Of a DNA stretch of 64,000 nucleotides, positions 27,295 to 36,932 are shown piece after piece. Source of the DNA: Sulfitobacter undariae (GTDB taxonomy: Bacteria; Pseudomonadota; Alphaproteobacteria; Rhodobacterales; Rhodobacteraceae); assembly GCF_014196805.1 (NCBI RefSeq), contig NZ_JACIEI010000008.1:1-64000 (forward strand), given 5' to 3'. Both the position numbers and the translations under genes were made by a program. The notes under the pieces are model-generated. The model was given only the letters and a program-made list of their open reading frames with translations, ran no database searches and was not told the DNA's origin. How positions within the stretch are numbered: the first letter of the stretch is position 1; the number at the start of each line of letters is the position of its first letter.

Positions 27295-28113
27295 ATGGGA
27301 TTTTTCAAAAGCCTGAGACCCTATGTGGTGTTCCTAGTGGCGCTGATGACCGCGCCGATCGCCTATGCCTGCGGGGCGGACAGCGATTGCATAGTTGGCG
27401 ACCGCGTCTACCGTATTTCGCTGCCCGAAGGTGCTGAAAAACCGATGGGCGCTGTGATTTGGGCGCATGGCTATGGCGGGTCAGCTGCTGGCGCGATGCG
27501 TAATCTCAGTTTGCGCAAAATGGTCCATGCACAGGGTCTGGCGCTGATTGCGGCGCAGGGTGTGGACGGCAATTGGGATTTGCCAAACGGGCCGCGCACG
27601 CCCGACAGCACAGGTGCAGCGGAATTTGCCTATTTTGATGCTGTGATTGCCGATGCAACAACACGGTTTTCTATTAATCCTAATCGGTTGGTGGCCAGTG
27701 GCTTTAGCGCGGGCGGCATGATGGTGTGGAATTTGGCATGTGCGCAGCCGCAAAAATTTGTCGGATATGTGCCGATTTCGGGGACCTATTGGAAAGCACC
27801 ACCTGCCTCCTGTGCTACGCCTGCCGCCAGTATTGTGCATATTCACGGTGACCGTGACACAACGGTTCCCTTGGAAGGTCGCGCCATTGGACAAACGCGC
27901 CAAGGCAGGGTTGCGGAAGCTCTCGAGATGTATGCAAATTTCGGGGAGTTTGGCCCCAAGACGACGAGAAAACTGGATATGTTCACCTGCACAACGCAGG
28001 GCAATCCAGATGGAGAGATTTTGGAATTCTGTCTGTTCAAGGGCGGGCATTCTTTCCGAACCGAATATTTAGGCTACGCGTTGGACCGTTTGAAAGCTGC
28101 TAGTCAGCTATAA
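27295..28113 (+). CDS. Secreted PHB-depolymerase/feruloyl-esterase-like alpha/beta hydrolase
   Basis: This 272-aa protein has a signal peptide (VFLVALMTAPIAYA) and the esterase fold of the LpqC/PHB-depolymerase group. The nucleophile elbow is GFSAGGM near residue 140, the acid is likely in HIHGDRDTTVPLEG and the His in FKGGHSFRTEY. The substrate could be a polyester oligomer or an aromatic ester. It begins two bases after the nadE stop, so it is probably cotranscribed with it. Confidence 0.8.
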   Translation: MGFFKSLRPYVVFLVALMTAPIAYACGADSDCIVGDRVYRISLPEGAEKPMGAVIWAHGYGGSAAGAMRNLSLRKMVHAQGLALIAAQGVDGNWDLPNGPRTPDSTGAAEFAYFDAVIADATTRFSINPNRLVASGFSAGGMMVWNLACAQPQKFVGYVPISGTYWKAPPASCATPAASIVHIHGDRDTTVPLEGRAIGQTRQGRVAEALEMYANFGEFGPKTTRKLDMFTCTTQGNPDGEILEFCLFKGGHSFRTEYLGYALDRLKAASQL

Positions 28114-28190
28114 CAGAGCGGCTATGTGTACACCACGAACTGGACAAAGCGGCTGCGCTGTGCCAGCAAGCGCGGCAACAGGAGGCATAT

Positions 28191-29525
28191 ATGTCTGATA
28201 AAACCATTACACGTTTCGCCCCGTCCCCCACTGGCTGGATTCACGTTGGAAATTTGCGCACAGCGCTGATGAACTATCTGATCGCGCGTAAGGCGGGTGG
28301 CGAATTCATTTTGCGGATTGATGATACCGATCCGGTTCGCTCCAAAGAAGAATATGTTGACGGGATCAAACGCGATCTTGATTGGCTGGGCCTGCATTGG
28401 GACCGTGTTGAGCGCCAATCCCTGCGTTTGGAAAAATACCAAGAAGCGGCGCAGCAATTGCGCGACATGGATCGTTTCTACGAAGCCTTCGAGACGCCAA
28501 CGGAATTGGATCTCAAACGCAAAAAGCAGCTGAACATGGGCAAGCCTCCGGTCTATGACCGTGCGGCGTTGACGCTGAATGACGCTGCCAAAGAAGCGTT
28601 GCGGGCCGAACGTGGTGAAGGGGTGTGGCGCTTCAAGCTCAAGCATGAGCGGATTGTCTGGAATGACGGTATTCTCGGCGACGTGAGCATTGATGGCGCG
28701 TCTGTCTCTGACCCCGTATTGATCCGCGGTGACGGCCAAATTCTCTATACATTGGCAAGCGTTGTGGATGATACCGAAATGGGTGTGACCCATGTTGTGC
28801 GTGGGTCTGACCACGTGACCAACACGGGTACACAAATCCAGATCATGCATGCATTGGGCGGCGATGTGCCGACCTTCGCGCATCACTCGCTGTTGACAGG
28901 TCCGCAAGGCGAGGCCCTGTCCAAACGTCTGGGTGTACTTGCGTTGAAGGACCTACGCGAAGCGGGTATCGCCCCTCAAGCGTTGCTGAGCCTGATGTCG
29001 CGCCTCGGGTCTTCTGATCCGGTTGAACTGCGCACCGAAATGTCGACTCTGATTGACGGTTTCAACATCTCGCGGTTTGGATCGTCACCGACAAAGTTTG
29101 ATGCCGAAGACCTCAAGCCGCTAACAGCCCACTACCTCCAGACACTTGCGGTTACAGATGTAGCCGATCACATCGCCGCACTGGGTGTGCCAGAGGTGCA
29201 AGCCGAACAGTTTTGGGCAGTGACACGCGAAAATATCACCACCCTGCATGACCTTAAAGGTTGGTGGGATATGTTCAGCTTGGGTGCTGATCCGGTGATC
29301 GACGATGAAGACCGTGAATTCGTTGCCCAAGCTATGGGATTACTGCCAGAAGGCCCGTTCGACGCGGCAACCTGGGGCACTTGGACCGCAGCGGTGAAAG
29401 AAGCGACTGGCCGAAAAGGCAAAGGCCTGTTCATGCCGCTGCGCAAGGCGCTGACGGGGCAGGCGCATGGACCAGACATGTCTAGCGTTATGCCGCTGTT
29501 GCAAGTTGTCAAAGCGCGGGGATAA
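28191..29525 (+). CDS. gltX: Glutamyl-tRNA synthetase
   Basis: This 444-aa class I synthetase charges tRNA with glutamate. The HIGH-type motif is PSPTGWIHVGNLRTAL near residue 10, and the KMSKS-type motif is ALSKRLGVLALKDL near 245. GIAPQALLSLMSRLGSSDP marks the start of the anticodon-binding region. Related bacteria often carry two GltX paralogues, so this may be one of two. AGGAGG lies before the ATG. A GGCT gene converges from the other side. Confidence 0.93.
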   Translation: MSDKTITRFAPSPTGWIHVGNLRTALMNYLIARKAGGEFILRIDDTDPVRSKEEYVDGIKRDLDWLGLHWDRVERQSLRLEKYQEAAQQLRDMDRFYEAFETPTELDLKRKKQLNMGKPPVYDRAALTLNDAAKEALRAERGEGVWRFKLKHERIVWNDGILGDVSIDGASVSDPVLIRGDGQILYTLASVVDDTEMGVTHVVRGSDHVTNTGTQIQIMHALGGDVPTFAHHSLLTGPQGEALSKRLGVLALKDLREAGIAPQALLSLMSRLGSSDPVELRTEMSTLIDGFNISRFGSSPTKFDAEDLKPLTAHYLQTLAVTDVADHIAALGVPEVQAEQFWAVTRENITTLHDLKGWWDMFSLGADPVIDDEDREFVAQAMGLLPEGPFDAATWGTWTAAVKEATGRKGKGLFMPLRKALTGQAHGPDMSSVMPLLQVVKARG

Positions 29526-29546
29526 TCCCGCGTCTGCGTGACGGCG

Positions 29547-30107
29547 TTAGGCCGCCACGATTGCTGCATTTCTGAGTGCTAGATGTTGATCCACCAGCGC
29601 GGTTTCCTGCGCGGTTAGAGTCTGGGCACGTGGATATCTGGGTGCGGCACGGTCATTGAGAACCTGTGTGTCCCATCCATCGGTTGTCGCAAAAAAATCT
29701 GCCACACCGCCAGCGCCATATTCACGTAAATAACCCTGCACAACTACATCCAGATAGCTAAGCAAAATTTGATTTTTGGTGCACTCGACCCATGTTTGGG
29801 ACGGGACGGAATAATGCGATATTTCAGTTTCGGGCGCACGGGGGTGCGTGACCGATCCGCCTGATTCAATACGTGCATACCCATATTCACGTGCATCCAA
29901 CGCGGCCCAATCAGCATTTGGAACCTCGGCAATCAGCCCGTCGATGGTGGTATCTGCATCAGGGATCACACTCAAAATCGCAAGGCTGCGTTCCTGTGTA
30001 TAGACCCATTTGCGCCGCCAGCCTGACAGGCTTGCACGGGACGCCTGAGCGTAAATATGCGTGTTGCGATTGACGAGGCTGCCATAGCCAAAGAAACAAG
30101 GGTGCAT
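29547..30107 (-). CDS. Gamma-glutamylcyclotransferase-fold protein
   Basis: This 186-aa protein carries the GGCT nucleotide-like loop FGYGSLVN near residue 5, which starts this fold, and a Glu-containing loop (REYGYARIE) at about 85, close to the usual catalytic Glu. The family includes gamma-glutamyl amine and glutathione cyclotransferases. The substrate is unknown. The start is ATG 30107, one codon inside a TTG-initiated frame. It is divergent from the GcvH-like gene. Confidence 0.75.
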   Translation of the reverse strand: MHPCFFGYGSLVNRNTHIYAQASRASLSGWRRKWVYTQERSLAILSVIPDADTTIDGLIAEVPNADWAALDAREYGYARIESGGSVTHPRAPETEISHYSVPSQTWVECTKNQILLSYLDVVVQGYLREYGAGGVADFFATTDGWDTQVLNDRAAPRYPRAQTLTAQETALVDQHLALRNAAIVAA

Positions 30108-30237
30108 CAAAGGTCTTTCCGTTGGTAATTGTGGCGCACCCTAAACATCCTGCATCCCTTTGGGCAACCATGCATCTAACGGATTGAAAAAGCCTTCGAG
30201 CTTTGGCAGAACAAAAAAATAGCGGAGGGCAATTGCC

Positions 30238-30603
30238 ATGAAATTTACTGAAGAACATCTGTGGCTGCGTATCGAAGACGGTGAAGATGCGATCACTGTG
30301 GGGCTGACGCCTTATGGCGTTGGCGAATTGGGCGACGTCACATTTGTTGAGCTGCCCGATGAAGGCGATATGATTTCGACGGATGACCCTGTGGTGGTGA
30401 TCGAAGCGGATGATGACGCGGTTGATATCCTTGCGCCGCTGGACGGCGAAGTGATTGAGGTCAATTCACCTCTGACGCGTGCGCCAGAGGTGATCAGCGA
30501 AGACCCGTTAGGGGATGGCTGGCTCTTTAAGATGAACATCGAAGATGTCGATGCTCTGGAAGAGTTGATGGATGAAGCGACCTATCAGAAATACATCCGC
30601 TAA
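30238..30603 (+). CDS. GcvH-like protein lacking the lipoyl-lysine
   Basis: This 121-aa protein has the length and hammerhead fold of glycine-cleavage H protein: KFTEEHLWLRI at the start, GDVTFVELPDEGD, ILAPLDGEVIEVNSPL and DPLGDGWLFKM. Canonical GcvH has a lipoylated Lys in ESVKAASDIYAP. Here the aligned segment is EADDDAVDILAP, with Asp in place of Lys and two further Asp residues. It therefore cannot carry lipoate there. No gcvT or gcvP is nearby. GGAGGG precedes the ATG. The role is unknown. Confidence 0.85.
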   Translation: MKFTEEHLWLRIEDGEDAITVGLTPYGVGELGDVTFVELPDEGDMISTDDPVVVIEADDDAVDILAPLDGEVIEVNSPLTRAPEVISEDPLGDGWLFKMNIEDVDALEELMDEATYQKYIR

Positions 30604-30606
30604 GGT

Positions 30607-31521
30607 CTATTCCGCCTTGGGCTTTTCTTCTTTGGCCTTGGTGTCCGCGATTAAAAAGCTGAACTGTTTTTTCAGCTTGTTCCATGTGGGTTTATCCGGC
30701 GCGACCAGCAGATGCCCTGATTGGCGTGAGGCGGAATAATCGCCACCGTCCAGCATCTCGACATGTGCACCCGCGCGTGCAGCGATCAGCGCGCCTGCCG
30801 CATGATCCCATGGGTGCAGCATTGCTGTCAGAACAAAGTCGACATGTCCTTGCGCCACCATACGGTATTCATGTGCAGAACAGCGCAACGTGTTTACACG
30901 TGCAAAGCTGGGGAAGGTCGCGGCCAGTTGCGGCTGCTTGTCTTTGGCAAACAGGTGCAGGGGGATGACGCCTGACAGCTCTTCCAGTGGTTTGCCATTT
31001 GAAACTTTCAAATCGCGGTCTGCGCCAAATGGGCGTTGCAGCTGCGGTGTCATGTCTTCGTCCGCGATGGCCCAATCGTCACCTACGGGGTCATAGATCA
31101 ACCCGAACACAGGTTTGCCGTACCGCGTGGCCGCGATGATCACACCAAAAACGGGCAGGCCATGTGCGAAATTCCATGTGCCGTCTACGGGGTCGATATG
31201 GAAAGCCAGTTGTGCATCTGCGATGCCGTCCAGCAGTTCAGGTTTGGCTGCCACGGCTTCTTCGCCGATCACCAATGCGCTGGGAAAAGCAATTTGCAAG
31301 GCGCGTGTGATCATGGCTTCGGCTTTGAGGTCTGCCTCGGTGACCAGATCATCGGCGCGGGTTTTGGTGCGGATATCACCATCTGACAGGCGCTTGAAAC
31401 GGGGCATGATTTCTGCCCGTGCCGCCCGTCTGACGATGTTGATGATTTGCTTGCGTTGGGCCGCCGTCACGGCAGGTGTCAGAGTAGCAGGCAGAGAAGT
31501 ATCGGAATCGGTATCAGACAT
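30607..31521 (-). CDS. Inositol-monophosphatase-family phosphatase
   Basis: This 304-aa Mg2+-dependent phosphatase has the family metal sites: GEEAV near residue 92, IDPVDGTWNFAHG near 110 and WDHAAGALIA near 240. Members act on inositol phosphates, histidinol phosphate or 3'-phosphoadenylates; the substrate here is not decided. An N-terminal Thr/Ser-rich tail and a Lys/Glu-rich C-terminal tail extend the core. The stop is three bases from the stop of the convergent GcvH-like gene. Confidence 0.82.
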   Translation of the reverse strand: MSDTDSDTSLPATLTPAVTAAQRKQIINIVRRAARAEIMPRFKRLSDGDIRTKTRADDLVTEADLKAEAMITRALQIAFPSALVIGEEAVAAKPELLDGIADAQLAFHIDPVDGTWNFAHGLPVFGVIIAATRYGKPVFGLIYDPVGDDWAIADEDMTPQLQRPFGADRDLKVSNGKPLEELSGVIPLHLFAKDKQPQLAATFPSFARVNTLRCSAHEYRMVAQGHVDFVLTAMLHPWDHAAGALIAARAGAHVEMLDGGDYSASRQSGHLLVAPDKPTWNKLKKQFSFLIADTKAKEEKPKAE

Positions 31522-31599
31522 TATTGCGCTCCTTGGTTGGTCAGAGTTTACGCGACCTGACCCTGATGAAAAGGGGAACTACGGAGAAATTAACCGCAC

Positions 31600-34116
31600 T
31601 TATTCCCGCGCACGTAACACACGGGCAGGACGGGCCTGAAGGGCACGGCGGGCAAAACCCAAACCCGCAAGAACCGTAGCCGCAATGCCGCCAAAGATAA
31701 TCAGCAAGGCAGAGTGCCATATGATGCTATATTCGGTTTCCATCACAAAGGTACTGACAGCCCAGCCGCCCAAGACACCGGCCAATAGCGCGACAGTTCC
31801 TGCGGCAAGCCCCAGCAATGCGGCCCGCAAGATAAAGCTGGCTGCGATCATGCGCCTAGAAGCGCCAAGGGTTTTGAGCATCGCAGCCTCATAGGTACGC
31901 GCATCTGCCCCTGCAGCTGCCGCGCCGATCAGCACCAAAAACCCAGTCACCAGTGTCGCTGCTGCGCCATAAGAGGTGGCCGCAGCAAGGCTGGTAAGCA
32001 CGGCTGCAACGCGGTCAATTGCATCTTTGACGCGGATTGCTGTGATGTTTGGATAGGCAGTTGCCAGATCACGCAAAATGGCGGCCTCCGCTTCGGGTTC
32101 GGCATAAACGGTTGAGATGAATGTGTGCGGTGCGCCTTGTAGGGCGCTGGGGTTCATCGTCAGGATAAACCCGATTCCCGCTGTTGAAAAATCAACCTCT
32201 TGAAAGCTGCTAATTGTACCTGTGATGTCGCGGCCCAGCACGTTGAGGGTGACGGTATCGCCTAGGCTGAGGCCGATCTCGGCGGCTTCTTCGGCAGCAA
32301 AGCTGATCAGCGGCGGTCCAGTGTAATCGGCATCCCACCATGCACCTTCCGTAATTATCGTATCTGCGTCAGGTTGTGCGGCATAAGTCACACCGCGATC
32401 GCCCGACACAACCCAATGGTCGCCTGCCACGTCTTTGGCGGGTCTTCCGTTGATTTGTGTCACCACGCCGCGTAGCATGGGTGCGCTGTCGATGCGGCGC
32501 ACAGCGGGGTCGTTCTCTAACCGTTCAGTATAGCCTGCCATCTGGTCTTTTTGGATGTCGACAAAGAAATAACTAGGCGCGATGGCGGGTAGGTTGCCTG
32601 CAATGGCTTGGCGCAGATTACCGTCAATTTGACCGACCGAGGCCAATACAGACAGGCCAAGCCCCAGCGACAAAACAACCGCGCTGGCCCCTTCACCCGT
32701 GCCGCCAATTGCTGCCATTGCCCAACGCCAACGGGGATAGCCGCGCAAACGGTGGCTAAGCGCGCGGGCGCAAATGCGGATCAGGAAGGCGGCAAATGCG
32801 AGCAGCGCCAAAGCACCTGCAATGCCGCCTAGCGTTGAGAAGGTCAGCCACCAACTGCCGTTGAACCAGCCTGCCAAAGCAACAAGTAGCGCAGTCGCGC
32901 TTGCTGTGGCGAACAAAAATGGCCAGGCAGGCAGACGGCTTGCCCCGTCCCATGCGTCGCGGAACAAGGTCGCGGCGCGTACGCGGTCGGTACGTGCCAG
33001 CGGCCAGAGGGTGAAGATGAAGGCTGTTAGCAAGCCGTAAAGCGCCGCCTCGATCAAGGGGGCGGGGAAAACCCCAAAGGCGGATGGGATTGGCAAACGG
33101 GCTTCCAGCACAGGGGCAAGCAAAACAGGCACCAGCGCGCCCAGTGTCACGCCGATGGCGACGCCGAGCAGCGACAAGATGCCGATTTGGATGAAATATG
33201 TTTTAAAGATCGTAGCGCGGTCCGCGCCTAAGGCCCGCAAGGTTGCGATGACTTCGGTTTTGCGCGCCAGATAGCTGCGCACAGCGGCAGATACGCCAAC
33301 GCCACCCACAGCCAATCCAGACAGACCGACAAGGATCAAAAAGGCGCTGAGCCGCTCTACAAACCGCGACACACCGGGCGCACCGTTTCGCGCATCGCGC
33401 CAGCGCAACCCGCTGTCGGTGAACAGGTCTTTTGCCTCGGTTTCCACCGCGTTAATGGCCGCATTTTCGGGTAGCAGCATGCGATATTTACTGTTGAACA
33501 ATGTCCCCGGTGACAGCAGACCAGATGCGCCAAGGCTGTCGAGTGTCACCAAAGTACGCGGCCCCAGCGCAAACCCCGCAGCAGCACTGTCAGGTTCGCG
33601 GGTGATCATAGCGTTCAGGATGAAACGCTGCGTGCCGAGGGTGAAACCGTCACCCAAGCTCAGGCCAAGGCGGTCAATAAGGGCGCGTTCCATGGCGGCA
33701 CCGGGAATACCGTCTTGGGCTTTGAGGGCTTCGGATAGGGCGATATCAGGCTCTAACTGGACATTTCCCATCAACGGATAAGCCGCATCAACGGCTTTTA
33801 CCTGCGTCAATGCACGGTCTTGGTCTGTCGCGGCCATGGAGCGGAATTCTGCGATTTCGGACACGGCTGTGGCTTGGTCTTCCATCCATGCGCGTTCCTC
33901 GGCGCTGGCGAAACGGTAGGTCAGGTCCAACTCGGCGTCGCCGCCCAGCAATGCCGCGCCTTCACGCGCAAGACCTGCTTCAATCCCTGAACGTACAGAC
34001 CCGACAGCTGCGATGGCCGCAACGCCAAGCGCGAGGCAGGCCAGAAACAAGCGAAATCCGCGCAATCCACCGCGCAATTCGCGGCGGGCAAATTTAACCG
34101 CAAGGCGCAGGCTCAT
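31600..34116 (-). CDS. ABC transporter permease, FtsX/MacB-like (YbbP type)
   Basis: This 838-aa protein has an N-terminal membrane segment, a long extracytoplasmic region, a first FtsX-type permease block (about residues 255-420) and a second one near the C-terminus (about 715-830), the ten-segment layout of YbbP. Its partner is the ATPase encoded just upstream with a 4-bp overlap. Such complexes work with the neighbouring TesA-type esterase in many bacteria, probably in lipid or envelope handling. The transported substrate is not known. Confidence 0.88.
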   Translation of the reverse strand: MSLRLAVKFARRELRGGLRGFRLFLACLALGVAAIAAVGSVRSGIEAGLAREGAALLGGDAELDLTYRFASAEERAWMEDQATAVSEIAEFRSMAATDQDRALTQVKAVDAAYPLMGNVQLEPDIALSEALKAQDGIPGAAMERALIDRLGLSLGDGFTLGTQRFILNAMITREPDSAAAGFALGPRTLVTLDSLGASGLLSPGTLFNSKYRMLLPENAAINAVETEAKDLFTDSGLRWRDARNGAPGVSRFVERLSAFLILVGLSGLAVGGVGVSAAVRSYLARKTEVIATLRALGADRATIFKTYFIQIGILSLLGVAIGVTLGALVPVLLAPVLEARLPIPSAFGVFPAPLIEAALYGLLTAFIFTLWPLARTDRVRAATLFRDAWDGASRLPAWPFLFATASATALLVALAGWFNGSWWLTFSTLGGIAGALALLAFAAFLIRICARALSHRLRGYPRWRWAMAAIGGTGEGASAVVLSLGLGLSVLASVGQIDGNLRQAIAGNLPAIAPSYFFVDIQKDQMAGYTERLENDPAVRRIDSAPMLRGVVTQINGRPAKDVAGDHWVVSGDRGVTYAAQPDADTIITEGAWWDADYTGPPLISFAAEEAAEIGLSLGDTVTLNVLGRDITGTISSFQEVDFSTAGIGFILTMNPSALQGAPHTFISTVYAEPEAEAAILRDLATAYPNITAIRVKDAIDRVAAVLTSLAAATSYGAAATLVTGFLVLIGAAAAGADARTYEAAMLKTLGASRRMIAASFILRAALLGLAAGTVALLAGVLGGWAVSTFVMETEYSIIWHSALLIIFGGIAATVLAGLGFARRALQARPARVLRARE

Positions 34117-34781
34117 GCGACGCGCCCATCACGTAGGGTGATCACGCGGCTACACCGCGCCGCCAGCGCATCCGAGTGGGTGACCAGCACCAATGTTGAT
34201 CCGTGTTGATCACGCAGATCAAACAGCAGGTTCATGATGGCCTCGCCATTGGTGCTGTCCAAATTCCCTGTGGGTTCATCGGCCAGCAAAATTGCGGGGC
34301 GGGGTGCTGTGGCGCGGGCGAGGGCCACGCGCTGTTGTTCTCCGCCTGACATTTGGGCGGGATAATGGCTGGCACGTGCGCCAAGTCCGACAGCCTCTAG
34401 CGCCTTTTCAGCACGTGTAAACGCGTCTTCATGACCTGCCAATTCTAAGGGGGTTGCGACATTTTCCAGCGCGGTCATGGTCGGGATCAGATGGAAAGAT
34501 TGAAACACGATCCCCATGCGATCCCGCCGGAACCGCGCCAATGCGTCTTCGTTCATGGCGGTCAGGTCTTGGCCCATGGCGTGCACACTGCCGCCTGTCG
34601 CTTGCTCAAGCCCGCCCATGATCATCAGCAGCGAGGACTTCCCCGAGCCGGAGGGGCCAATCAATCCGATGCTTTCCCCTGCCATAACCTCTAATGTGAT
34701 GTCATGCAGAATTTCGACAGGTCCAGCATTGCCATTCAGGCGCAAGGCTGCATCTTTAAGAGAGAAGATTGGATTACTCAT
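34113..34781 (-). CDS. ABC transporter ATPase, LolD/YbbA type
   Basis: This 222-aa ATPase has Walker A GPSGSGKSSLLM, the Q-loop FQSFHLIPTMTALENV, signature MSGGEQQRVALARA, Walker B ILLADEPTGNLD and H-loop VTHSDALA. It is the motor for the large permease with which it overlaps by four bases. ATG at 34781 starts the family homology; the longer open frame upstream crosses the divergent tesA region and is not coding. The arrangement with tesA is conserved in proteobacteria (ybbA-ybbP-tesA). Confidence 0.92.
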   Translation of the reverse strand: MSNPIFSLKDAALRLNGNAGPVEILHDITLEVMAGESIGLIGPSGSGKSSLLMIMGGLEQATGGSVHAMGQDLTAMNEDALARFRRDRMGIVFQSFHLIPTMTALENVATPLELAGHEDAFTRAEKALEAVGLGARASHYPAQMSGGEQQRVALARATAPRPAILLADEPTGNLDSTNGEAIMNLLFDLRDQHGSTLVLVTHSDALAARCSRVITLRDGRVA

Positions 34782-34829
34782 GGGGGCCCTTCCGGTGGCG
34801 TCCCTTTGGGATATGGAGAGAAAGTTGTG

Positions 34830-35477
34830 ATGCGCAAGGCTTTGATGGGAATTCTTATGATGTGCGCTGGTATGGCACAGGCGGATGAGGTGGTGATTGC
34901 TGCCCTTGGTGACAGCCTGACGCAAGGATACGGGCTGCCACAAGCAGATGGATTTGTGCCCCAGTTGCAAAATTGGCTGGACGGGCAGGGTGCCGAGGCG
35001 CGGTTAATCAATGCAGGCGTATCCGGTGATACAACCGCAGGCGGGCTGGCGCGGGTGGGCTGGACGCTGGAGCCAGAAGTCGATGCGATGATTGTGACGC
35101 TGGGAGGTAACGATCTGCTGCGCGGTCTGGACCCAACACAAGCGCGCAATAACATCGAAGGTATTTTGAAGGCGGCGCAAGCTGCCGATGTCGACGTGCT
35201 GCTGATCGGGATGCAAGCGCCGGGGAATTTCGGTGCTGAATACAAGGCGGAGTTCGATAAGATTTATCCAGAATTGGCAGAGGCTTACGGTGCGCTATAT
35301 CTTGAGAGTTTTTTTGTGGGGCTTGTTGAGGAAGGCGCGCAGATTGATCCTGTTGCGCTGCGCGACTGGCTTCAGGCAGACGGGATTCATCCAAATGCCA
35401 AGGGCGTAACACGGATTGTAGAAGGTGTCGGCCCACGCGTTTTAGACCTGATTGATGCGGTGAAATTGGGCGATTAG
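34830..35477 (+). CDS. tesA: Periplasmic SGNH esterase TesA (thioesterase I/arylesterase/lysophospholipase)
   Basis: This 215-aa secreted hydrolase has a signal peptide ending near AQA and the four SGNH blocks: GDSLTQGYGL with the catalytic Ser, the NAGVSGDTT block, LGGNDLLRG, and DGIHPNAKG with the Asp-His pair. TesA cleaves acyl thioesters, esters and lysophospholipids in the periplasm. ATG at 34830 is preceded by GGAGAG. It is divergent from the YbbA/YbbP-type pair across about 50 bases, so the promoters must be compact or overlapping. Confidence 0.92.
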   Translation: MRKALMGILMMCAGMAQADEVVIAALGDSLTQGYGLPQADGFVPQLQNWLDGQGAEARLINAGVSGDTTAGGLARVGWTLEPEVDAMIVTLGGNDLLRGLDPTQARNNIEGILKAAQAADVDVLLIGMQAPGNFGAEYKAEFDKIYPELAEAYGALYLESFFVGLVEEGAQIDPVALRDWLQADGIHPNAKGVTRIVEGVGPRVLDLIDAVKLGD

Positions 35478-35530
35478 TACCGCCGCCTAATTATTGAGCG
35501 GAGATCATTTTCTTTCGGGTTGCGCTAAAT

Positions 35531-35546
35531 TTTACCAGTTGATAAA
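35531..35546. promoter_or_regulatory. RutR-like operator upstream of preT
   Basis: TTTACCA-GT-TGATAAA is a near-perfect palindrome that fits the known RutR consensus (TTGACCANNTGGTCAA) and nearly repeats the site at 39382. It lies just before TTGACC (35551-35556), a possible -35 element, about 56 bases before the preT start. Confidence 0.6.
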
Positions 35547-35602
35547 AAAATTGACCTATGCAAGCGTCGAAGGATCAGATGATTTAGGCGGAGGTCCAGC
35601 AG

Positions 35603-36931
35603 ATGCCAGACACTACTTTCGACCCGGGAATCAAGGCAGCGCGGCTGGAGCCGCAGGCTTATGAGGAAAATTTTTCAGACTTGCATCCCGCACTCGGCGG
35701 GCATGAGGCGATGGTTGCGGCGGATCGCTGTTACTTTTGTCATGATGCGCCCTGCATCACGGCCTGCCCTACGGATATCGACATCCCGCTGTTCATCCGC
35801 CAGATCGCCACGGGCACACCCGATGCTGCGGCCAAAACGATCCTGAGCCAGAATATCATGGGCGGCATGTGCGCCCGCGTTTGCCCAACCGAACAGCTCT
35901 GCGAGCAAGCTTGCGTGCGCGAATTGGCAGAGGGCAAGCCCGTTTTGATCGGCCAGTTGCAACGGTATGCCACGGATCATTTACAGGCGCAGGGCATCCA
36001 CCCCTTTGTGCGTGCAGAGGCGACGGGCAAACGCGTTGCTGTTGTCGGCGCAGGGCCCGCGGGCCTGTCGGCAGCGCACCGTCTGGCGATGCTGGGTCAT
36101 GATGTGGTGGTCTATGACACACGCGCCAAAGCGGGCGGTTTGAATGAATACGGTATCGCGACTTACAAAACCCCTGACGGCTTTGCGCAGGGCGAGGTGG
36201 ATTGGCTGTTGAAAATCGGCGGCATCACCATTGAAACAGGTCGCGCCTTGGGGCCAGACCTGACGCTTGAAACCCTCAAGGCTGAATTTGATGCGGTTTT
36301 CCTTGGTATGGGTCTTGGGGGTGTGAACGCGCTGGGTGTTGAGGGCGAAGATAAAGACGGTGTTTTGGATGCGGTGGATTTCATCGCAGAATTGCGTCAG
36401 GCAAGCGATGTTGCGCAGGTGCCAATCGGGCGGGATGTGGTTGTAATTGGCGGCGGGATGACCGCAGTTGACGCTGCTGTGCAGGCCAAATTACTGGGCG
36501 CGCTGAATGTCACGCTGGTGTATCGCCGTGGGCGTGACCGGATGAACGCCAGCCCGTTTGAACAGGATTTGGCGGCCTCCAAAGGCGTGCGGATTGTGAC
36601 ACATGCCAGCCCCAAAGCGGTGCATGGCAACGGCGCTGTACGCGAGATCGAGTTTGATTATGTGGGCGAGGATATGACGCCTTCTGGCCAGACGCTGCGT
36701 CTGCCTGCGGATCAAGTGTTTAAGGCGATTGGCCAGACCTTGGAGGGCGATGGTTTGCCCACAATTGAACGCGGCAAGATTGTGGTGGACGCAAATGGTC
36801 GCACATCTGTGCAAGGCATCTGGGCCGGCGGCGATTGCGCCTCTGGCGGCGATGACCTGACCGTGACCGCAGTTGCCGAAGGCCGTGATGCGGCCATGGA
36901 TATTCATTTGATTTTGAGCGGGAGCGTGTAA
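35603..36931 (+). CDS. preT: Dihydropyrimidine dehydrogenase (NAD+) subunit PreT
   Basis: This 442-aa flavin/iron-sulfur subunit works with PreA to reduce uracil or thymine to the 5,6-dihydro form, or the reverse. The N-terminal Fe-S region has CYFCHDAPCITACP near residue 47 and CARVCPTEQLCEQAC near 93. The FAD loop VVGAGPAGLSAAH is near 140 and the NAD(P)H loop VIGGGMTAVDAA near 275, the glutamate-synthase-small-subunit fold. The preA gene begins one base after its stop. A RutR-like site lies in front. Confidence 0.93.
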   Translation: MPDTTFDPGIKAARLEPQAYEENFSDLHPALGGHEAMVAADRCYFCHDAPCITACPTDIDIPLFIRQIATGTPDAAAKTILSQNIMGGMCARVCPTEQLCEQACVRELAEGKPVLIGQLQRYATDHLQAQGIHPFVRAEATGKRVAVVGAGPAGLSAAHRLAMLGHDVVVYDTRAKAGGLNEYGIATYKTPDGFAQGEVDWLLKIGGITIETGRALGPDLTLETLKAEFDAVFLGMGLGGVNALGVEGEDKDGVLDAVDFIAELRQASDVAQVPIGRDVVVIGGGMTAVDAAVQAKLLGALNVTLVYRRGRDRMNASPFEQDLAASKGVRIVTHASPKAVHGNGAVREIEFDYVGEDMTPSGQTLRLPADQVFKAIGQTLEGDGLPTIERGKIVVDANGRTSVQGIWAGGDCASGGDDLTVTAVAEGRDAAMDIHLILSGSV

Positions 36932-36932
36932 C

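Noticed and set aside
29512..29535. CGCGGG/CCCGCG inverted repeat over the gltX stop
   Set aside because: Short stem containing the stop codon and no U-run; too weak to call a terminator.
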